DNA of 64,000 nt from Muribaculaceae bacterium (GTDB taxonomy: Bacteria; Bacteroidota; Bacteroidia; Bacteroidales; Muribaculaceae), in NCBI GenBank assembly GCA_017462345.1, contig JAFTRI010000036.1, positions 62,001 through 126,000 on the forward strand, read 5' to 3'. The translations under genes and the position numbers were made by a program. Of the stretch, positions 19,070 through 28,513 are shown piece by piece (position 1 is the first letter of the stretch; each line of letters starts with the position of its first letter). The notes under the pieces were generated by a model. The model saw only the letters and a program-made list of their open reading frames with translations. It ran no database searches and was not told the DNA's origin.

Positions 19070-20145
19070 TATGATCTATGTTTTTTCACAAGTTCAAGGT
19101 CGGAATCTACCATGAGGTTTACCAGTTGGGTAAACGATGTCTTACGTGGATTCCATCCTAATTTTTCTCGTGCTTTTGTCGGGTTTCCGAGCAATTGCTC
19201 TACTTCTGCCGGACGGAAAAACTTCGGGTCGACTTCAACAAGTATTTTACCTGTCGCTACATCGATTCCTTTTTCTTCGATGCCGTCACCTTCCCAACGT
19301 AGAGTTATTCCTGCACGTGCGAAAGCAAGGGTTGTGAATTCTCTTACAGTATGATATTCTCCTGTTGCGATAACGAAATCTTCAGGTTCAGGTTGCTGCA
19401 TTATCAGCCACATACATTCGACATAGTCCCGAGCGTATCCCCAGTCACGTAATGCGTTGAGATTCCCAAGATATAGCTTGTCCTGAAGTCCGTTAACAAT
19501 ACGTGCTACGGCAAGAGTTATTTTACGTGTAACAAATGTCTCCCCGCGCCGTTCACTCTCATGGTTGAACAATATCCCGTTAACGGCATACATCCCGTAG
19601 CTTTCACGGTAGTTCTTTGTAATCCAAAAGCCATAAAGTTTGGCACAACCGTACGGGCTGCGAGGGTAGAATGGGGTGGTCTCGCTTTGGGGGACTTCCT
19701 GCACTTTACCATATAACTCGGATGTGCTTGCCTGATAGATGCGTGTTCGCTTTTCCATACCGAGAATCCTTACGGCTTCAAGCAGGCGCAATGTGCCTAT
19801 CGCGTCGGTCTCAGCCGTATATTCGGGAACATCAAATGAGGCTTTTACATGACTCTGTGCTGCCAGATTATATATTTCGGTAGGCCGGACTTCCTGAATT
19901 ATGCGGATAAGTGAACTCGAGTCGGTCATGTCACCGTAATGAAGGTTGATAAGCCGCTTGCGTTTCATGTCCCTTACCCATTCGTCGAGATACAAATGCT
20001 CGATGCGTCCGGTGTTGAATGAAGAACTGCGACGTAATATTCCGTGCACTTCATAGTCTTTTCCTAAAAGGAATTCGGCGAGGAAGGAGCCGTCTTGCCC
20101 GGTTATTCCTGTAATTAGCGCAATGCGTTGATTATCTTGTGTCAT
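19069..20145 (-). CDS. gmd: GDP-mannose 4,6-dehydratase
   Basis: Converts GDP-D-mannose to GDP-4-keto-6-deoxy-D-mannose, the first committed step to GDP-fucose. The 358 residues include the NAD(P) loop [12 protein letters not shown] (about 13-24), the [14 protein letters not shown] region that binds cofactor (about 37-50), a catalytic Ser/Glu in STSELYGK (about 130) and [10 protein letters not shown] with the Tyr-x3-Lys dyad (about 158-167). It lies 5 bp after the HAD gene and overlaps fcl by one base. Confidence 0.96.
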   Translation of the reverse strand: MTQDNQRIALITGITGQDGSFLAEFLLGKDYEVHGILRRSSSFNTGRIEHLYLDEWVRDMKRKRLINLHYGDMTDSSSLIRIIQEVRPTEIYNLAAQSHVKASFDVPEYTAETDAIGTLRLLEAVRILGMEKRTRIYQASTSELYGKVQEVPQSETTPFYPRSPYGCAKLYGFWITKNYRESYGMYAVNGILFNHESERRGETFVTRKITLAVARIVNGLQDKLYLGNLNALRDWGYARDYVECMWLIMQQPEPEDFVIATGEYHTVREFTTLAFARAGITLRWEGDGIEEKGIDVATGKILVEVDPKFFRPAEVEQLLGNPTKAREKLGWNPRKTSFTQLVNLMVDSDLELVKKHRS

Positions 20146-20150
20146 ATAAA

Positions 20151-20822
20151 TTATATTTGTAAGAGTATTTCCGAGAGATTGTTTATTTTATGTTGTGGAT
20201 GGTATAAGTCAGGGAGGTTGATGTCTTGTCTATGAACATTTCTGCCAGTATTGTCCATTAGACAAAATGTTTTCCATCCCATCCTGTTCGGCCAATAAAA
20301 ATCCTTTGCCGGATTGTCTCCGATATAACAAAACCCGGTATTGTCCGTGTATTGATTCATAAGCAAAGTGAATGCCTGTGGATGAGTTTTGTCAAATCCG
20401 ATTGCATCAGATATAAATATGCGCTCTTCCGGAACGAAACGAGTCAGCCTAAGAGCATGAATCTTGTTTGTTTGGGTGTTGATTCGTCCATCCGTAATTA
20501 TTGCCATATCGGTATGCTTTAGTTGTAGTGCCTCGAGTAATGTTGTCGTATCAGTAGATAGCGAAATATCGGGGATGTGTGTACGGTATGTTTCAATACA
20601 CCATGCTACCGTCTCGTCATGATCCGTAACATATTGAGATAAATAATCTATTATCGAGTCAAACGCATTATCGGAATGAAACATTTTATCCAGGCAGTCA
20701 TGATAATTGAGCCGGCGGTATTTATTACTTAACTGTCTGGCAATACAGCGGTAAGATGATTCAAGAAAATCAACTTCCTTAAATAGGGTGTCGTCCAGAT
20801 CGAATGCGACTACGGTTTTCAT
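20151..20822 (-). CDS. HAD-superfamily hydrolase
   Basis: A 223-residue phosphatase-like protein with all four HAD motifs: DLDDTLFKE (about 7-15), the Thr/Ser of motif II in IITDGRIN (about 110), a Lys at the [10 protein letters not shown] site (about 138) and the acidic GDNPAKDF (about 173). The cap insertion between motifs I and II places it in the subfamily I type. It sits between a sugar aminotransferase and gmd, spaced 5-6 bp on each side, so a sugar-phosphate substrate in glycan precursor synthesis is likely but not identifiable. Confidence 0.85.
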   Translation of the reverse strand: MKTVVAFDLDDTLFKEVDFLESSYRCIARQLSNKYRRLNYHDCLDKMFHSDNAFDSIIDYLSQYVTDHDETVAWCIETYRTHIPDISLSTDTTTLLEALQLKHTDMAIITDGRINTQTNKIHALRLTRFVPEERIFISDAIGFDKTHPQAFTLLMNQYTDNTGFCYIGDNPAKDFYWPNRMGWKTFCLMDNTGRNVHRQDINLPDLYHPQHKINNLSEILLQI

Positions 20823-20828
20823 GCTCGT

Positions 20829-21956
20829 TTATAATGCCCGATGGAGCGCCTCTGTCACACGCTTGATTTCGTCATCGGTCAGGCTTGAGCTGCTCGGTAG
20901 ACATAATCCTTTGGCAAACAGTTCTTCACAAACTGTACCACCATAATAAGGCGCATTCTTGTATACCGGTTGCATGTGCATAGGACGCCATAATAATCGG
21001 GTTTCAATGTTTTCGGCTTCAAGTGAAAGGCGAACATCATCAGGAGTTTTACCTGTCGATGGCTCAATCAGTATTGTAGAAAGCCAGAAATTGGAGTCAT
21101 AATCATCAGATGGATTATGCTGGACTGTTACCCCTTCGATATCAGATAGCGCTTTGGTATATGTATCATGTATTTCCCGACGGCGAGAGACATGATCGGA
21201 TAGGACGTCCATTTGTCCGCAGCCTATACCTGCGCAGACATTGCTCAGCCTATAATTGAAGCCGATTACCTCATGGTAGTAATAAGGTCGATTTTCGCGA
21301 GCCTGTGTAGCATAAAACTTTACACGTTTGGCTGAGTTTTCGTCCGAGCATATCAATGCACCACCACCTGAGGTTGTAATAATCTTGTTTCCGTTGAAAC
21401 TAAGTGCTCCAAAGTGCCCTATTGTCCCACATTTTTTACCCTTGTACTCTGACCCCAACGCCTCGGCTGCATCTTCAAGAACCGGAATCCCATATTTTCC
21501 GGCGATTTCAAGAATTTCATCCATTTTGGCCGGCATTCCGTACAGATGAACCGGGATAATGGCTTTGGGATATTTTCCAGTGATACGATAACGGTCAATA
21601 ATTGCTTCCTCAAGAGCAATTGGGGACATGTTCCATGTATCGGGTTCGCTATCGACAAATACGGGATGTGCTCCCTGGTAACGAACCGGATTTGCACTTG
21701 CCGAAAAAGTGAATGACTGGCATATCACTTCATCTCCTTCGCTAACCCCGAGCATTACAAGCCCAAGATGCAGCGCTGCTGTCCCTGCACTTAATGCGAC
21801 AACTCTACCATGATTCAAGTATGATTCAAGACGGTGTTCAAATTCATCTACGTTGGGACCGAGTGGTACAATCCAATTGGATTTGAATGCTTCATCGACC
21901 CATCTTTTTTCGCTCCCACCCATGTGAGCCAGCGATAATAATATTCGATCTCTCAT
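20829..21956 (-). CDS. DegT/DnrJ/EryC1/StrS-family sugar aminotransferase
   Basis: PLP-dependent enzyme of 375 residues that should transaminate a 4-keto (or 3-keto) nucleotide sugar to an amino sugar. Markers: the phosphate-binding SAGTAALHLGL (about 58-68), FVDSEPDTWNM, the aspartate pocket EDAAEALGS (about 158) and the Schiff-base Lys in SFNGNKIITTSGGGA (about 190). The N terminus with NWIVPLGPNVDEFE resembles PglE-like aminotransferases, and the next gene upstream is a PglC-like transferase. No matching UDP-sugar 4,6-dehydratase lies in the window, so the keto substrate must come from elsewhere. Confidence 0.88.
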   Translation of the reverse strand: MRDRILLSLAHMGGSEKRWVDEAFKSNWIVPLGPNVDEFEHRLESYLNHGRVVALSAGTAALHLGLVMLGVSEGDEVICQSFTFSASANPVRYQGAHPVFVDSEPDTWNMSPIALEEAIIDRYRITGKYPKAIIPVHLYGMPAKMDEILEIAGKYGIPVLEDAAEALGSEYKGKKCGTIGHFGALSFNGNKIITTSGGGALICSDENSAKRVKFYATQARENRPYYYHEVIGFNYRLSNVCAGIGCGQMDVLSDHVSRRREIHDTYTKALSDIEGVTVQHNPSDDYDSNFWLSTILIEPSTGKTPDDVRLSLEAENIETRLLWRPMHMQPVYKNAPYYGGTVCEELFAKGLCLPSSSSLTDDEIKRVTEALHRAL

Positions 21957-21988
21957 GTATTGAATTAGTTTGTAAAATCATCAATGAT

Positions 21989-22564
21989 CTAACGAAATAT
22001 TGTCTGAAATATTAGTTTTATATCATAGAAAAATGTATGATGTCGGTAGTATTCCAAATTAATTTTAACTTTATCCGGGAATATTACATTGTCATTATAT
22101 TCTTGTGGATTATTTACTTTAGCTAGTATTTCCTCTTCATTGGCGTATTTTAACGATGCCGGACCAGTTATCCCCGGTCTTAATTTAAGAATCAAACGAT
22201 CTTCGCCGGTGAGTTTGTCGGCATAACCCGGTACATCAGGGCGTGGACCTACAAAGCTCATATCACCTATCAATACGTTCCAAAGTTCAGGTAGCTCATC
22301 GAGTTTATATTTTCGCAGTATCGCTCCAAATGGGGTGATGCGACTTTCTCCCGCAACAGAAACAGATGAACCGGAATGGTTTATTGTCATTGTTCGAAAT
22401 TTAAACATGCGGAATAGTTTCGCATTGATTCCGACTCTATACTGAGTAAAAAATACCGGTCCAGGCATTTTTATTTTTATTAATATAGCTATTATTAGCA
22501 TAATAGGCCATATGAACAATAGTCCAATAAATGCAATAACACGATCAAATAAGAATTTAATCAT
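21989..22564 (-). CDS. PglC/WcaJ-type phosphoglycosyltransferase (sugar transferase)
   Basis: A monotopic membrane enzyme of 191 residues that moves a phospho-sugar from a UDP-sugar to undecaprenyl phosphate. An N-terminal re-entrant hydrophobic helix (about 5-30, with the Pro break near IWPIM) is followed by GPVFFTQYRVG, FKFRTM, the Asp-Glu catalytic dyad in KYKLDELPELWNVL (about 100-113), DMSFVGPRPDVP and LRPGITG. The short length matches PglC rather than the larger WbaP type. It starts 5 bp after the ATP-grasp gene. With the aminotransferase next door, a bacillosamine-like primer sugar is a reasonable guess. Confidence 0.92.
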   Translation of the reverse strand: MIKFLFDRVIAFIGLLFIWPIMLIIAILIKIKMPGPVFFTQYRVGINAKLFRMFKFRTMTINHSGSSVSVAGESRITPFGAILRKYKLDELPELWNVLIGDMSFVGPRPDVPGYADKLTGEDRLILKLRPGITGPASLKYANEEEILAKVNNPQEYNDNVIFPDKVKINLEYYRHHTFFYDIKLIFQTIFR

Positions 22565-22569
22565 AACTA

Positions 22570-23691
22570 TTATGGGTTCAACTTTTTGTTTTTGAGTAAT
22601 TTGTTAATATAGTAACTCATTTCACCAATAATTGCCTTTTTGTCATCTTGGCGAAAATCATCAAAAGCGTCGTAGCCTTTGAAAGAAAGTATCTGTCGTA
22701 ATTTTTGCCATGTCAAGGATAATGAAACGATAGAACTGACAAGTGTAATAATATCACCTAAAATCCATTTTGTTTTTGTCCCGTATTTGATATTTATTTC
22801 AGTATCGTATTTCCCTTGTGTAGCCAAACAATAGTGAATATAAGGAATGTCGAAGCCTGCAGCAATAGGTGTTGCAAGCCCTCCGGTATAACGTGCGTTT
22901 ACCTCGATGAATGCATATTCGTTTGTCTTTTCATTATATCGAAAATCAATTCCACAAACACCGTGATAATCGACAGAATCAAGCAGTTGTTTGGCAAATT
23001 CAGTTAATAGCGGAATATCAACTATAACGCGTTGCGTTGTGGTACCACCGCCATTTGTTTTTGTCAGTAAAGCTTTATAGACAGTAGCATGAAAAAATCC
23101 CGGGTATCTTATGCAGTCTACGCATATATCATATCCTGGAATAAATTCCTCAATCAAGATTTCTTCAGGATTATATTTGTCCAATATTATTTGAGCTTGA
23201 GACTCTGTTTTTGCAATATAGACCCCTTTTGCCGAATTACCTATTTTTGTTTTTATTATAAGCGGATAAGTGCAATTTTTTAAGTCGGAATATAGCTTTG
23301 GAGTCGGGACTTCGGCTTTATAAGCCATTAATGTTGCCTGATATTTATCTGATAAAGATTGTAGAAGTTTATAATCAGCAATTGGAATGATCAGTTCTTT
23401 AGGGAAACGGTTACGGTGTTTGGCTATTACCAATGATTCATCGTGTGTAGGTATAAGGACTTTGGGCTTGTATTCATAAATCCTTTCAATAAGACAGGAA
23501 ATAAAATTTTCCTCCTCAGTAAATGGGTCGGGATAGGTAAAATTGGCAGTAGCAAATTTGGACATACTGCAAATATTCCTATCTGATGTGTCCCCTACAA
23601 TAACCGACAATCCATGATTTGTCAAACATCGTAAAATGTTATATCCGACTCTATTCCAACAGTATGTTACTATTACATCACAATGTCTCAT
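22570..23691 (-). CDS. ATP-grasp enzyme of the glycan operon (first copy)
   Basis: A 373-residue protein with an N-terminal Rossmann-like domain (VIVTYCWNRVGYNILRCL) and an ATP-grasp core. The latter includes the nucleotide Lys of PLIIKTKIGNSAKG (about 140-153), EEFIPGYDICVDC (about 185) and the metal-binding FIEVNARYTGGL (about 258). Such enzymes activate a carboxylate as acyl phosphate and join it to an amine or thiol. In polysaccharide loci they are suspected of attaching amino acids or other acids to sugars. Its ATG is embedded in the TGA stop of the decayed acetyltransferase upstream (ATGA overlap), showing former coupling. Product unknown. Confidence 0.8.
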   Translation of the reverse strand: MRHCDVIVTYCWNRVGYNILRCLTNHGLSVIVGDTSDRNICSMSKFATANFTYPDPFTEEENFISCLIERIYEYKPKVLIPTHDESLVIAKHRNRFPKELIIPIADYKLLQSLSDKYQATLMAYKAEVPTPKLYSDLKNCTYPLIIKTKIGNSAKGVYIAKTESQAQIILDKYNPEEILIEEFIPGYDICVDCIRYPGFFHATVYKALLTKTNGGGTTTQRVIVDIPLLTEFAKQLLDSVDYHGVCGIDFRYNEKTNEYAFIEVNARYTGGLATPIAAGFDIPYIHYCLATQGKYDTEINIKYGTKTKWILGDIITLVSSIVSLSLTWQKLRQILSFKGYDAFDDFRQDDKKAIIGEMSYYINKLLKNKKLNP

Positions 23692-24331
23692 TTTGTGATA
23701 ATAAAATTATATGAATAATGTTTTACTCCTCCCATCTTGTATTTATATTCTTCTTCTCCTTGAGATAAGTCAAGGGTATGTATCTTGTTATTTGAAATCA
23801 AAAACTTAATTGTTTCATTTATCAGTAATATTCCGGGACTATATGATTTATACTTGTCGTTTATTGCTAAACGAGGTATATATCATAATCAGTTCCGAAA
23901 TGAATTGCAACATTCTGTATCTGTGTCAACGTGTTTTTATCAGCAAGTTCGATTATTCGAGAATCTGCTTTAACCTTATATAGGCTTAACGATTTGATTT
24001 CAGACATAAGCATTTCCCATGCTTTGTCAAGAGGATAGGTTGTATCATATAGAAAATCGGAGTAATTGTAACCATTATATCTGCCGAATAATTCTGTTGT
24101 ACCGTTTGTGTAATGAAGTATTGGGGCTATCATTATTGGAATGTTGTTTTTTCTGATAACATAATAGCGGATTTTGCAACGATCAATAATTCTGTAATAA
24201 TAGCTAAGTTTTACGGTTCGCTTAAAATAATCGTATTCGAGAAAGGGAGGGATTGAACGGTTCTGATTATAAAGATATTTCCAATCCTCCTTTATGCTAT
24301 CCAATTTTGAGTATTTACTTAGTGAAAGCAT
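23688..24331 (-). pseudogene. Decayed GNAT-type acetyltransferase (internal deletion)
   Basis: Two pieces of one acetyltransferase are seen in different frames. The first, 154 codons from ATG 24331, has family-like segments WKYLYNQNRSIPPFLEYDYF and LFGRYNGYNYSDFLYD and stops at TAG 23867. The second, readable from about 23882 to TGA 23688, gives IPRLAINDKYKSYSPG and then LDLSQGEEEYKYKMGG, which is the conserved C-terminal acetyl-CoA/substrate part of the same CelD/BcsL-like family. Intact relatives are about 330 residues, so roughly 110-130 residues of the middle are missing and the frame is lost. The TGA overlaps the ATG of the ATP-grasp gene, and 6 bp separate it from the upstream GT2 gene. 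Loss of the acyl decoration is inferred. Confidence 0.8.
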
Positions 24332-24337
24332 TCGTGT

Positions 24338-25141
24338 CTATTTGTTTTTATGCAGATATGAGTATAACCAATTGGGCAGTAATCCTAAAATGATAGGTCT
24401 TAATGCATATATTTGTGTATAAAACGGGAGTCTTAGCATGCGATAGCCAATATGTCTGACGTATGCTTCATTAAGGCGATTTCTGAACGTGCGGCGTTTG
24501 AACGCATTACGGTCATCACGCATTTTATATAATGGTTCATCCAGATTGTGCCCACGATAACCGATTGCATACATCTTAAACCACAGGTGGTAGTCCTCTA
24601 CACGCAGTAGTCGCTTATTTTCAGTGTAGCCATTGACTGCAATATATGCTTCCCGTCTAACCATACATGGGGCATGACAAAATGGAGTGCCGTGAATAAA
24701 GTCACTAATCTCCGGATATGGAATATTGTTCTTCCCGACTTTAAAATCTCCGTTTTCATCAAAATATATCATGGGACAACTTACGATTGCAATATCGGGA
24801 TTCCTGTCAAGAAACTCTATCTCTTTCTGAAACCGGTCAGGAAGAGAGATGTCATCACCATCCATGCGTGCGATGTATTCGGTATCAGCCTTCATCAGAC
24901 ACCTGTTTAAGGTATAGTTGAGTCCTTTGTTGCATTCATTTTTCAGTAATGTGATACTGGAGAATCGCTCAGAATATTTTTTAGCAATATTATAAGTGTT
25001 GTCGGTAGACCCGTCGTCACATAATATGATCCTGAATCTTTTATAGCTTTGGTTTAACAGTGAGTCAATTGCTTCGGCAATGGTAGATTCACAGTTATAC
25101 ATTCCCATGATAACGGATATACGTAAATTTTGCGATCTCAT
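24338..25141 (-). CDS. Family 2 glycosyltransferase
   Basis: A 267-residue GT-A fold enzyme. The N-terminal SVIMGMYNCESTIAEAIDSLL, the DDGSTD nucleotide-binding motif (about 41-46), the DxD-type metal site RMDGDDISLPDRF (about 92) and the acceptor-side VEDYHLW motif (about 180) are all present. It would add one sugar of the repeat unit on the inner face of the membrane. The spacing is 7 bp from the polymerase gene and 6 bp from the pseudogene. Donor and linkage are unknown. Confidence 0.9.
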   Translation of the reverse strand: MRSQNLRISVIMGMYNCESTIAEAIDSLLNQSYKRFRIILCDDGSTDNTYNIAKKYSERFSSITLLKNECNKGLNYTLNRCLMKADTEYIARMDGDDISLPDRFQKEIEFLDRNPDIAIVSCPMIYFDENGDFKVGKNNIPYPEISDFIHGTPFCHAPCMVRREAYIAVNGYTENKRLLRVEDYHLWFKMYAIGYRGHNLDEPLYKMRDDRNAFKRRTFRNRLNEAYVRHIGYRMLRLPFYTQIYALRPIILGLLPNWLYSYLHKNK

Positions 25142-25148
25142 GATGTCG

Positions 25149-26231
25149 TTACATTATGTATGTGAATGTGATACATGCAATCAGTATCAGCCCGGTTACA
25201 AGCCCTTGATGCTTGAAAATATTAAATTTAGCAAGAGGATATGCAAGTAGAATCGGATACATAAACCATGATAGATAGGCAAAGCGATTACTGTAGGCTA
25301 CGGTATTGATCAAAATCCAGAAGGCGTTGGCAAAAATATATGTGTGAAGCAGAAACATATAAGTTTTGTCTGTTATACCCTTTTTTACAATTGCATACCA
25401 TCCAAGCAGTATGGGTGCGGCACTATAGAGGATAAAATCCCATCTAAAACCTGATGTGGAAAATTTGTCTGTTGATGTTTCCATATTCAGGTAATGTGCC
25501 ATACGGTCATCATCGCTTAACCAAATAAATAACTCCTTAAAATAATCCTGGAATAAGAGACTGAAAATTATACATGACAGCCAAATGCTTAGGTTTGTAT
25601 TTGTGTTTTTCAAAAACAAAGCAGCGGATGCGGCTACAATAACAACTCCGACAGTCTTGTGTGTTGCCATACCGAGGAGTAGCAGGCTATAACCTAAAAT
25701 TGTCTGTATTTTATTCTTGCAAAAAAAAGACAGGCCTACTAATACAATACTTGTACTCATGCCATTACGTATGCCGTTTGTTGCATATCCCCAAAAACTG
25801 AATGCCGTAAAACAAAATATCAGAATCAGGAAATAATGCCGGGGAAGCCACCTCAAAGAAGCTATTGCCATCCCAATTACATAAAATACCGCAATCACAA
25901 GAAGCCATCCTGATGCATTGGTTAATTCAAGGCAGATATATTCTACTGCAAGGAAAAAAGGATCTTCCGCAAATCCTTTAATGCTGACCCATTCGCCTCT
26001 CTGAACAAGATTGAATATCTGTGTATAAAGATAGGTGTCTTCATAGCACCATATAGGTCTTGTGCCAATGTAAAGTGTTACAAATATTACAAATATAAAT
26101 GATAAAACATTATTGTTTGTCCCTCGTAATAATTTGTTATTGGATAATGTCATTATATATAATGAATATAATAACCCGATTATACTTATGACGTTAAGCC
26201 ATATTTGTGTTGAGAAGATGCTTGAAAACAT
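25149..26231 (-). CDS. EpsG-family Wzy-type polysaccharide polymerase
   Basis: A 360-residue polytopic membrane protein with roughly 10-12 hydrophobic helices and the layout of EpsG/Wzy polymerases: a loop with RPIWCYEDTYLYTQIFN (about 58-74), RNGMSTSIVLVGLSFF (about 155) and ATHKTVGVV (about 188), residues seen near the active site in this family. It should polymerise undecaprenyl-linked repeat units on the outer face of the inner membrane. It is the only polymerase candidate in the operon. Sequence is poorly conserved in the class, so the call rests on topology, motifs and position. Confidence 0.8.
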   Translation of the reverse strand: MFSSIFSTQIWLNVISIIGLLYSLYIMTLSNNKLLRGTNNNVLSFIFVIFVTLYIGTRPIWCYEDTYLYTQIFNLVQRGEWVSIKGFAEDPFFLAVEYICLELTNASGWLLVIAVFYVIGMAIASLRWLPRHYFLILIFCFTAFSFWGYATNGIRNGMSTSIVLVGLSFFCKNKIQTILGYSLLLLGMATHKTVGVVIVAASAALFLKNTNTNLSIWLSCIIFSLLFQDYFKELFIWLSDDDRMAHYLNMETSTDKFSTSGFRWDFILYSAAPILLGWYAIVKKGITDKTYMFLLHTYIFANAFWILINTVAYSNRFAYLSWFMYPILLAYPLAKFNIFKHQGLVTGLILIACITFTYIM

Positions 26232-26237
26232 TTTGAT

Positions 26238-27311
26238 TTAGTTTATCAGATGTATCCAATTATGCATGATGACATCAATTGAATATCGAGATGCTGAGAT
26301 CTTAGCGTTATGTGAATACCTTAATAGTTTCGATTTGTCAGATAGAAGTGATGATATGGCCTGTGCTATAGCTTCAGAGTCATTTGTAGGAACGATAATA
26401 CCGTTTTCTTCGTGCTTGATTATATCCATGGGCCCCTCACATGAGGTTGCAATACATGGAGTTCCGCATTCCATTGCCTCAATCAATACCATTCCGAATC
26501 CTTCCACTCGGGATGGCAGTATGCACACTGCACTTTCCACATATTTCTCCTTGATGTAATGTTGTGGTGGATGAAGGAATACCGTATTTTGCATCTTATT
26601 GTCATAAATCAAATTTTCCATCATGGAAAAATTGTCTTTCGGTGCCCCATAGATATGCAATGTGAATTTCGGAAATCTGTCATGGATTTTAGCCCAAGCC
26701 TTAATCAGTAGATCATGGCCTTTTACACGTGACATTGATCCTACTGAAATTATTTTTTCCCGGGAATCGACCGATGGAACTTCTTTGCAAGAAAATGGCA
26801 GCGGATTAGGGATCACAGTCAATCCATTAGCATACTTCCAGTCTTTGCGGTTACTTTCGGTCAAGACGACAAAGCGATTGAAATATCTTGAGCCGAAGTC
26901 CATCATCCTGTTTATAATGAAGGCTTTTAATCCTGAGCCATTTATTGCTTTTGTTGTGTGACGTTCATATATGAATTTTGCAGGATATTTGAATATCAAC
27001 GGTATATATAGCCCTTTCAAACCGTCATCGGCAACAAAAATTACATCAGGGGCAATTTTGTGGATAAATTTTTTTATACCGTAAAAATACTGTCGGGAAA
27101 AGCGGAATATATTACCTGTCGCCTCAACATTATGAAGAATAACTTTGCCACTTAACTCATAGTATGGATTCTGATGTTTTTCATTAAGAATTATGATATG
27201 CACATTATGTCCAAGTGTGTCTGCAAAATAAGATGCTTTGAGACAAACAACACGTTCGAGCCCTCCGCTTCCGGATAATCCGTTTGTTATGTATAATAAT
27301 GTCTTAACCAT
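26238..27311 (-). CDS. Family 4 glycosyltransferase
   Basis: A 357-residue GT-B enzyme. The N-terminal domain begins LLYITNGLSGSGGLERVV with the acceptor-side glycine loop. The C-terminal domain has ISVGSMSRVKGHDLLIKAW (about 188) and the donor-binding EGFGMVLIEAMECGTPCIAT (E-x7-E motif, about 268-287). It is spaced 6 bp from the polymerase gene and 2 bp from the next GT4. It probably adds a sugar to the repeat unit; donor not determinable. Confidence 0.92.
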   Translation of the reverse strand: MVKTLLYITNGLSGSGGLERVVCLKASYFADTLGHNVHIIILNEKHQNPYYELSGKVILHNVEATGNIFRFSRQYFYGIKKFIHKIAPDVIFVADDGLKGLYIPLIFKYPAKFIYERHTTKAINGSGLKAFIINRMMDFGSRYFNRFVVLTESNRKDWKYANGLTVIPNPLPFSCKEVPSVDSREKIISVGSMSRVKGHDLLIKAWAKIHDRFPKFTLHIYGAPKDNFSMMENLIYDNKMQNTVFLHPPQHYIKEKYVESAVCILPSRVEGFGMVLIEAMECGTPCIATSCEGPMDIIKHEENGIIVPTNDSEAIAQAISSLLSDKSKLLRYSHNAKISASRYSIDVIMHNWIHLIN

Positions 27312-27313
27312 TA

Positions 27314-28513
27314 TTATAGCCTAATAAGATCATAAACTTTCGTAATCTCGTTTTCATTCCCAAAATCGTGAGAAGCAAGATATGCCGACAGGGTATCTCT
27401 CATGGATTTGTCGGTAGCCATCCTGTAGATTGCATCAGCAATTGACGTGTTATCCATATTACATATAATACCATCTATTCCATCTTTTACTTGTGAGGAT
27501 GCTGTAGGATAATTTGTAACAATGACAGGACGTTGTAGGATCTGGGCTTCTCTTACGGTCACCGATTTTCCTTCATAGCGCGACGGTTGTGCATATATGT
27601 CGCAATTGGCAATATACGGATATGGATTATCCTTTTTCCCAAGCAGGATTACACAGTCGTCGGTATTTGTTGTGTGAATATTCCTGTCGATGAGGCTGCG
27701 GTCTCCATATCCGATTATATACCATTTGAATTTAAGGCCTTTATCCCGTAGTATCTTTGCTATAAATGGAATATTGTCATAATTTTTTGCATCGCAAAAA
27801 CGTCCGACTGAACAAATTATGATATAGTCACTGTCATATTCTTCCGGAATATCCAATAGAGATTGTTCCTTTACAAATGCAGGTGATATGATGTTTTCAA
27901 TCTCAATAATCTTATTTCTTAAAGATGGGAATGTTTTTAGGAATGCCGATGTGACATCGGGTGAAATAGAGATTATATTATTAAATGATTCCCATATAGG
28001 CAACTCGGTGATGGCGTTTACAGAAACTGTTGAATAATCCGTGTGAATCCAGGCCACTTTTTTAGATGCATTGACTTTGTTGCGTACAATATGGTGAGGA
28101 GTCAAAAAACTTATGGCAAGATCATATTTCCCGAATTTTTTTAATGACGGGAGTAGGGGAGTCGTATATTTTGCTACATAATAAAATATCGATGCGTCTA
28201 CCGGAGACAATGAATTATGCCGCATCCGATAAATGCGGTGCATTATACGTGCGAAAATCCGGGCAAAGACTATGTCGATATTCCCTTCTCTCAGAACACT
28301 TGTAATCGGCCGTTCAATGGATGAGTAACGTTTATCCTCAGGCAATAAGTTTATATATGCAGGGATGAGTGACATAAATTCCCCGGTGTGTTGGTTTATA
28401 AATAAATCAACATCAACCTGTTCAGGGTCAATCGCGTTGAGTAGTCCGAGTAATGCCCGCTCGGCTCCTCCGATTTCCATATAATGCATGTTTATAAAAA
28501 CACGTGGTTTCAT
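27314..28513 (-). CDS. Family 4 glycosyltransferase
   Basis: A 399-residue GT-B enzyme. The N-terminal domain starts FINMHYMEIGGAERALLGLL; the C-terminal donor site includes ICSVGRFCDAKNYDNIPF (about 235) and the shortened E-x7-E region PSRYEGKSVTVREAQILQRP (about 315). The GxxRAL-type loop and the YEGKSVT motif resemble GalNAc/Glc-type transferases of capsular loci. Its start overlaps the preceding ATP-grasp gene by 4 bases. Confidence 0.9.
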   Translation of the reverse strand: MKPRVFINMHYMEIGGAERALLGLLNAIDPEQVDVDLFINQHTGEFMSLIPAYINLLPEDKRYSSIERPITSVLREGNIDIVFARIFARIMHRIYRMRHNSLSPVDASIFYYVAKYTTPLLPSLKKFGKYDLAISFLTPHHIVRNKVNASKKVAWIHTDYSTVSVNAITELPIWESFNNIISISPDVTSAFLKTFPSLRNKIIEIENIISPAFVKEQSLLDIPEEYDSDYIIICSVGRFCDAKNYDNIPFIAKILRDKGLKFKWYIIGYGDRSLIDRNIHTTNTDDCVILLGKKDNPYPYIANCDIYAQPSRYEGKSVTVREAQILQRPVIVTNYPTASSQVKDGIDGIICNMDNTSIADAIYRMATDKSMRDTLSAYLASHDFGNENEITKVYDLIRL

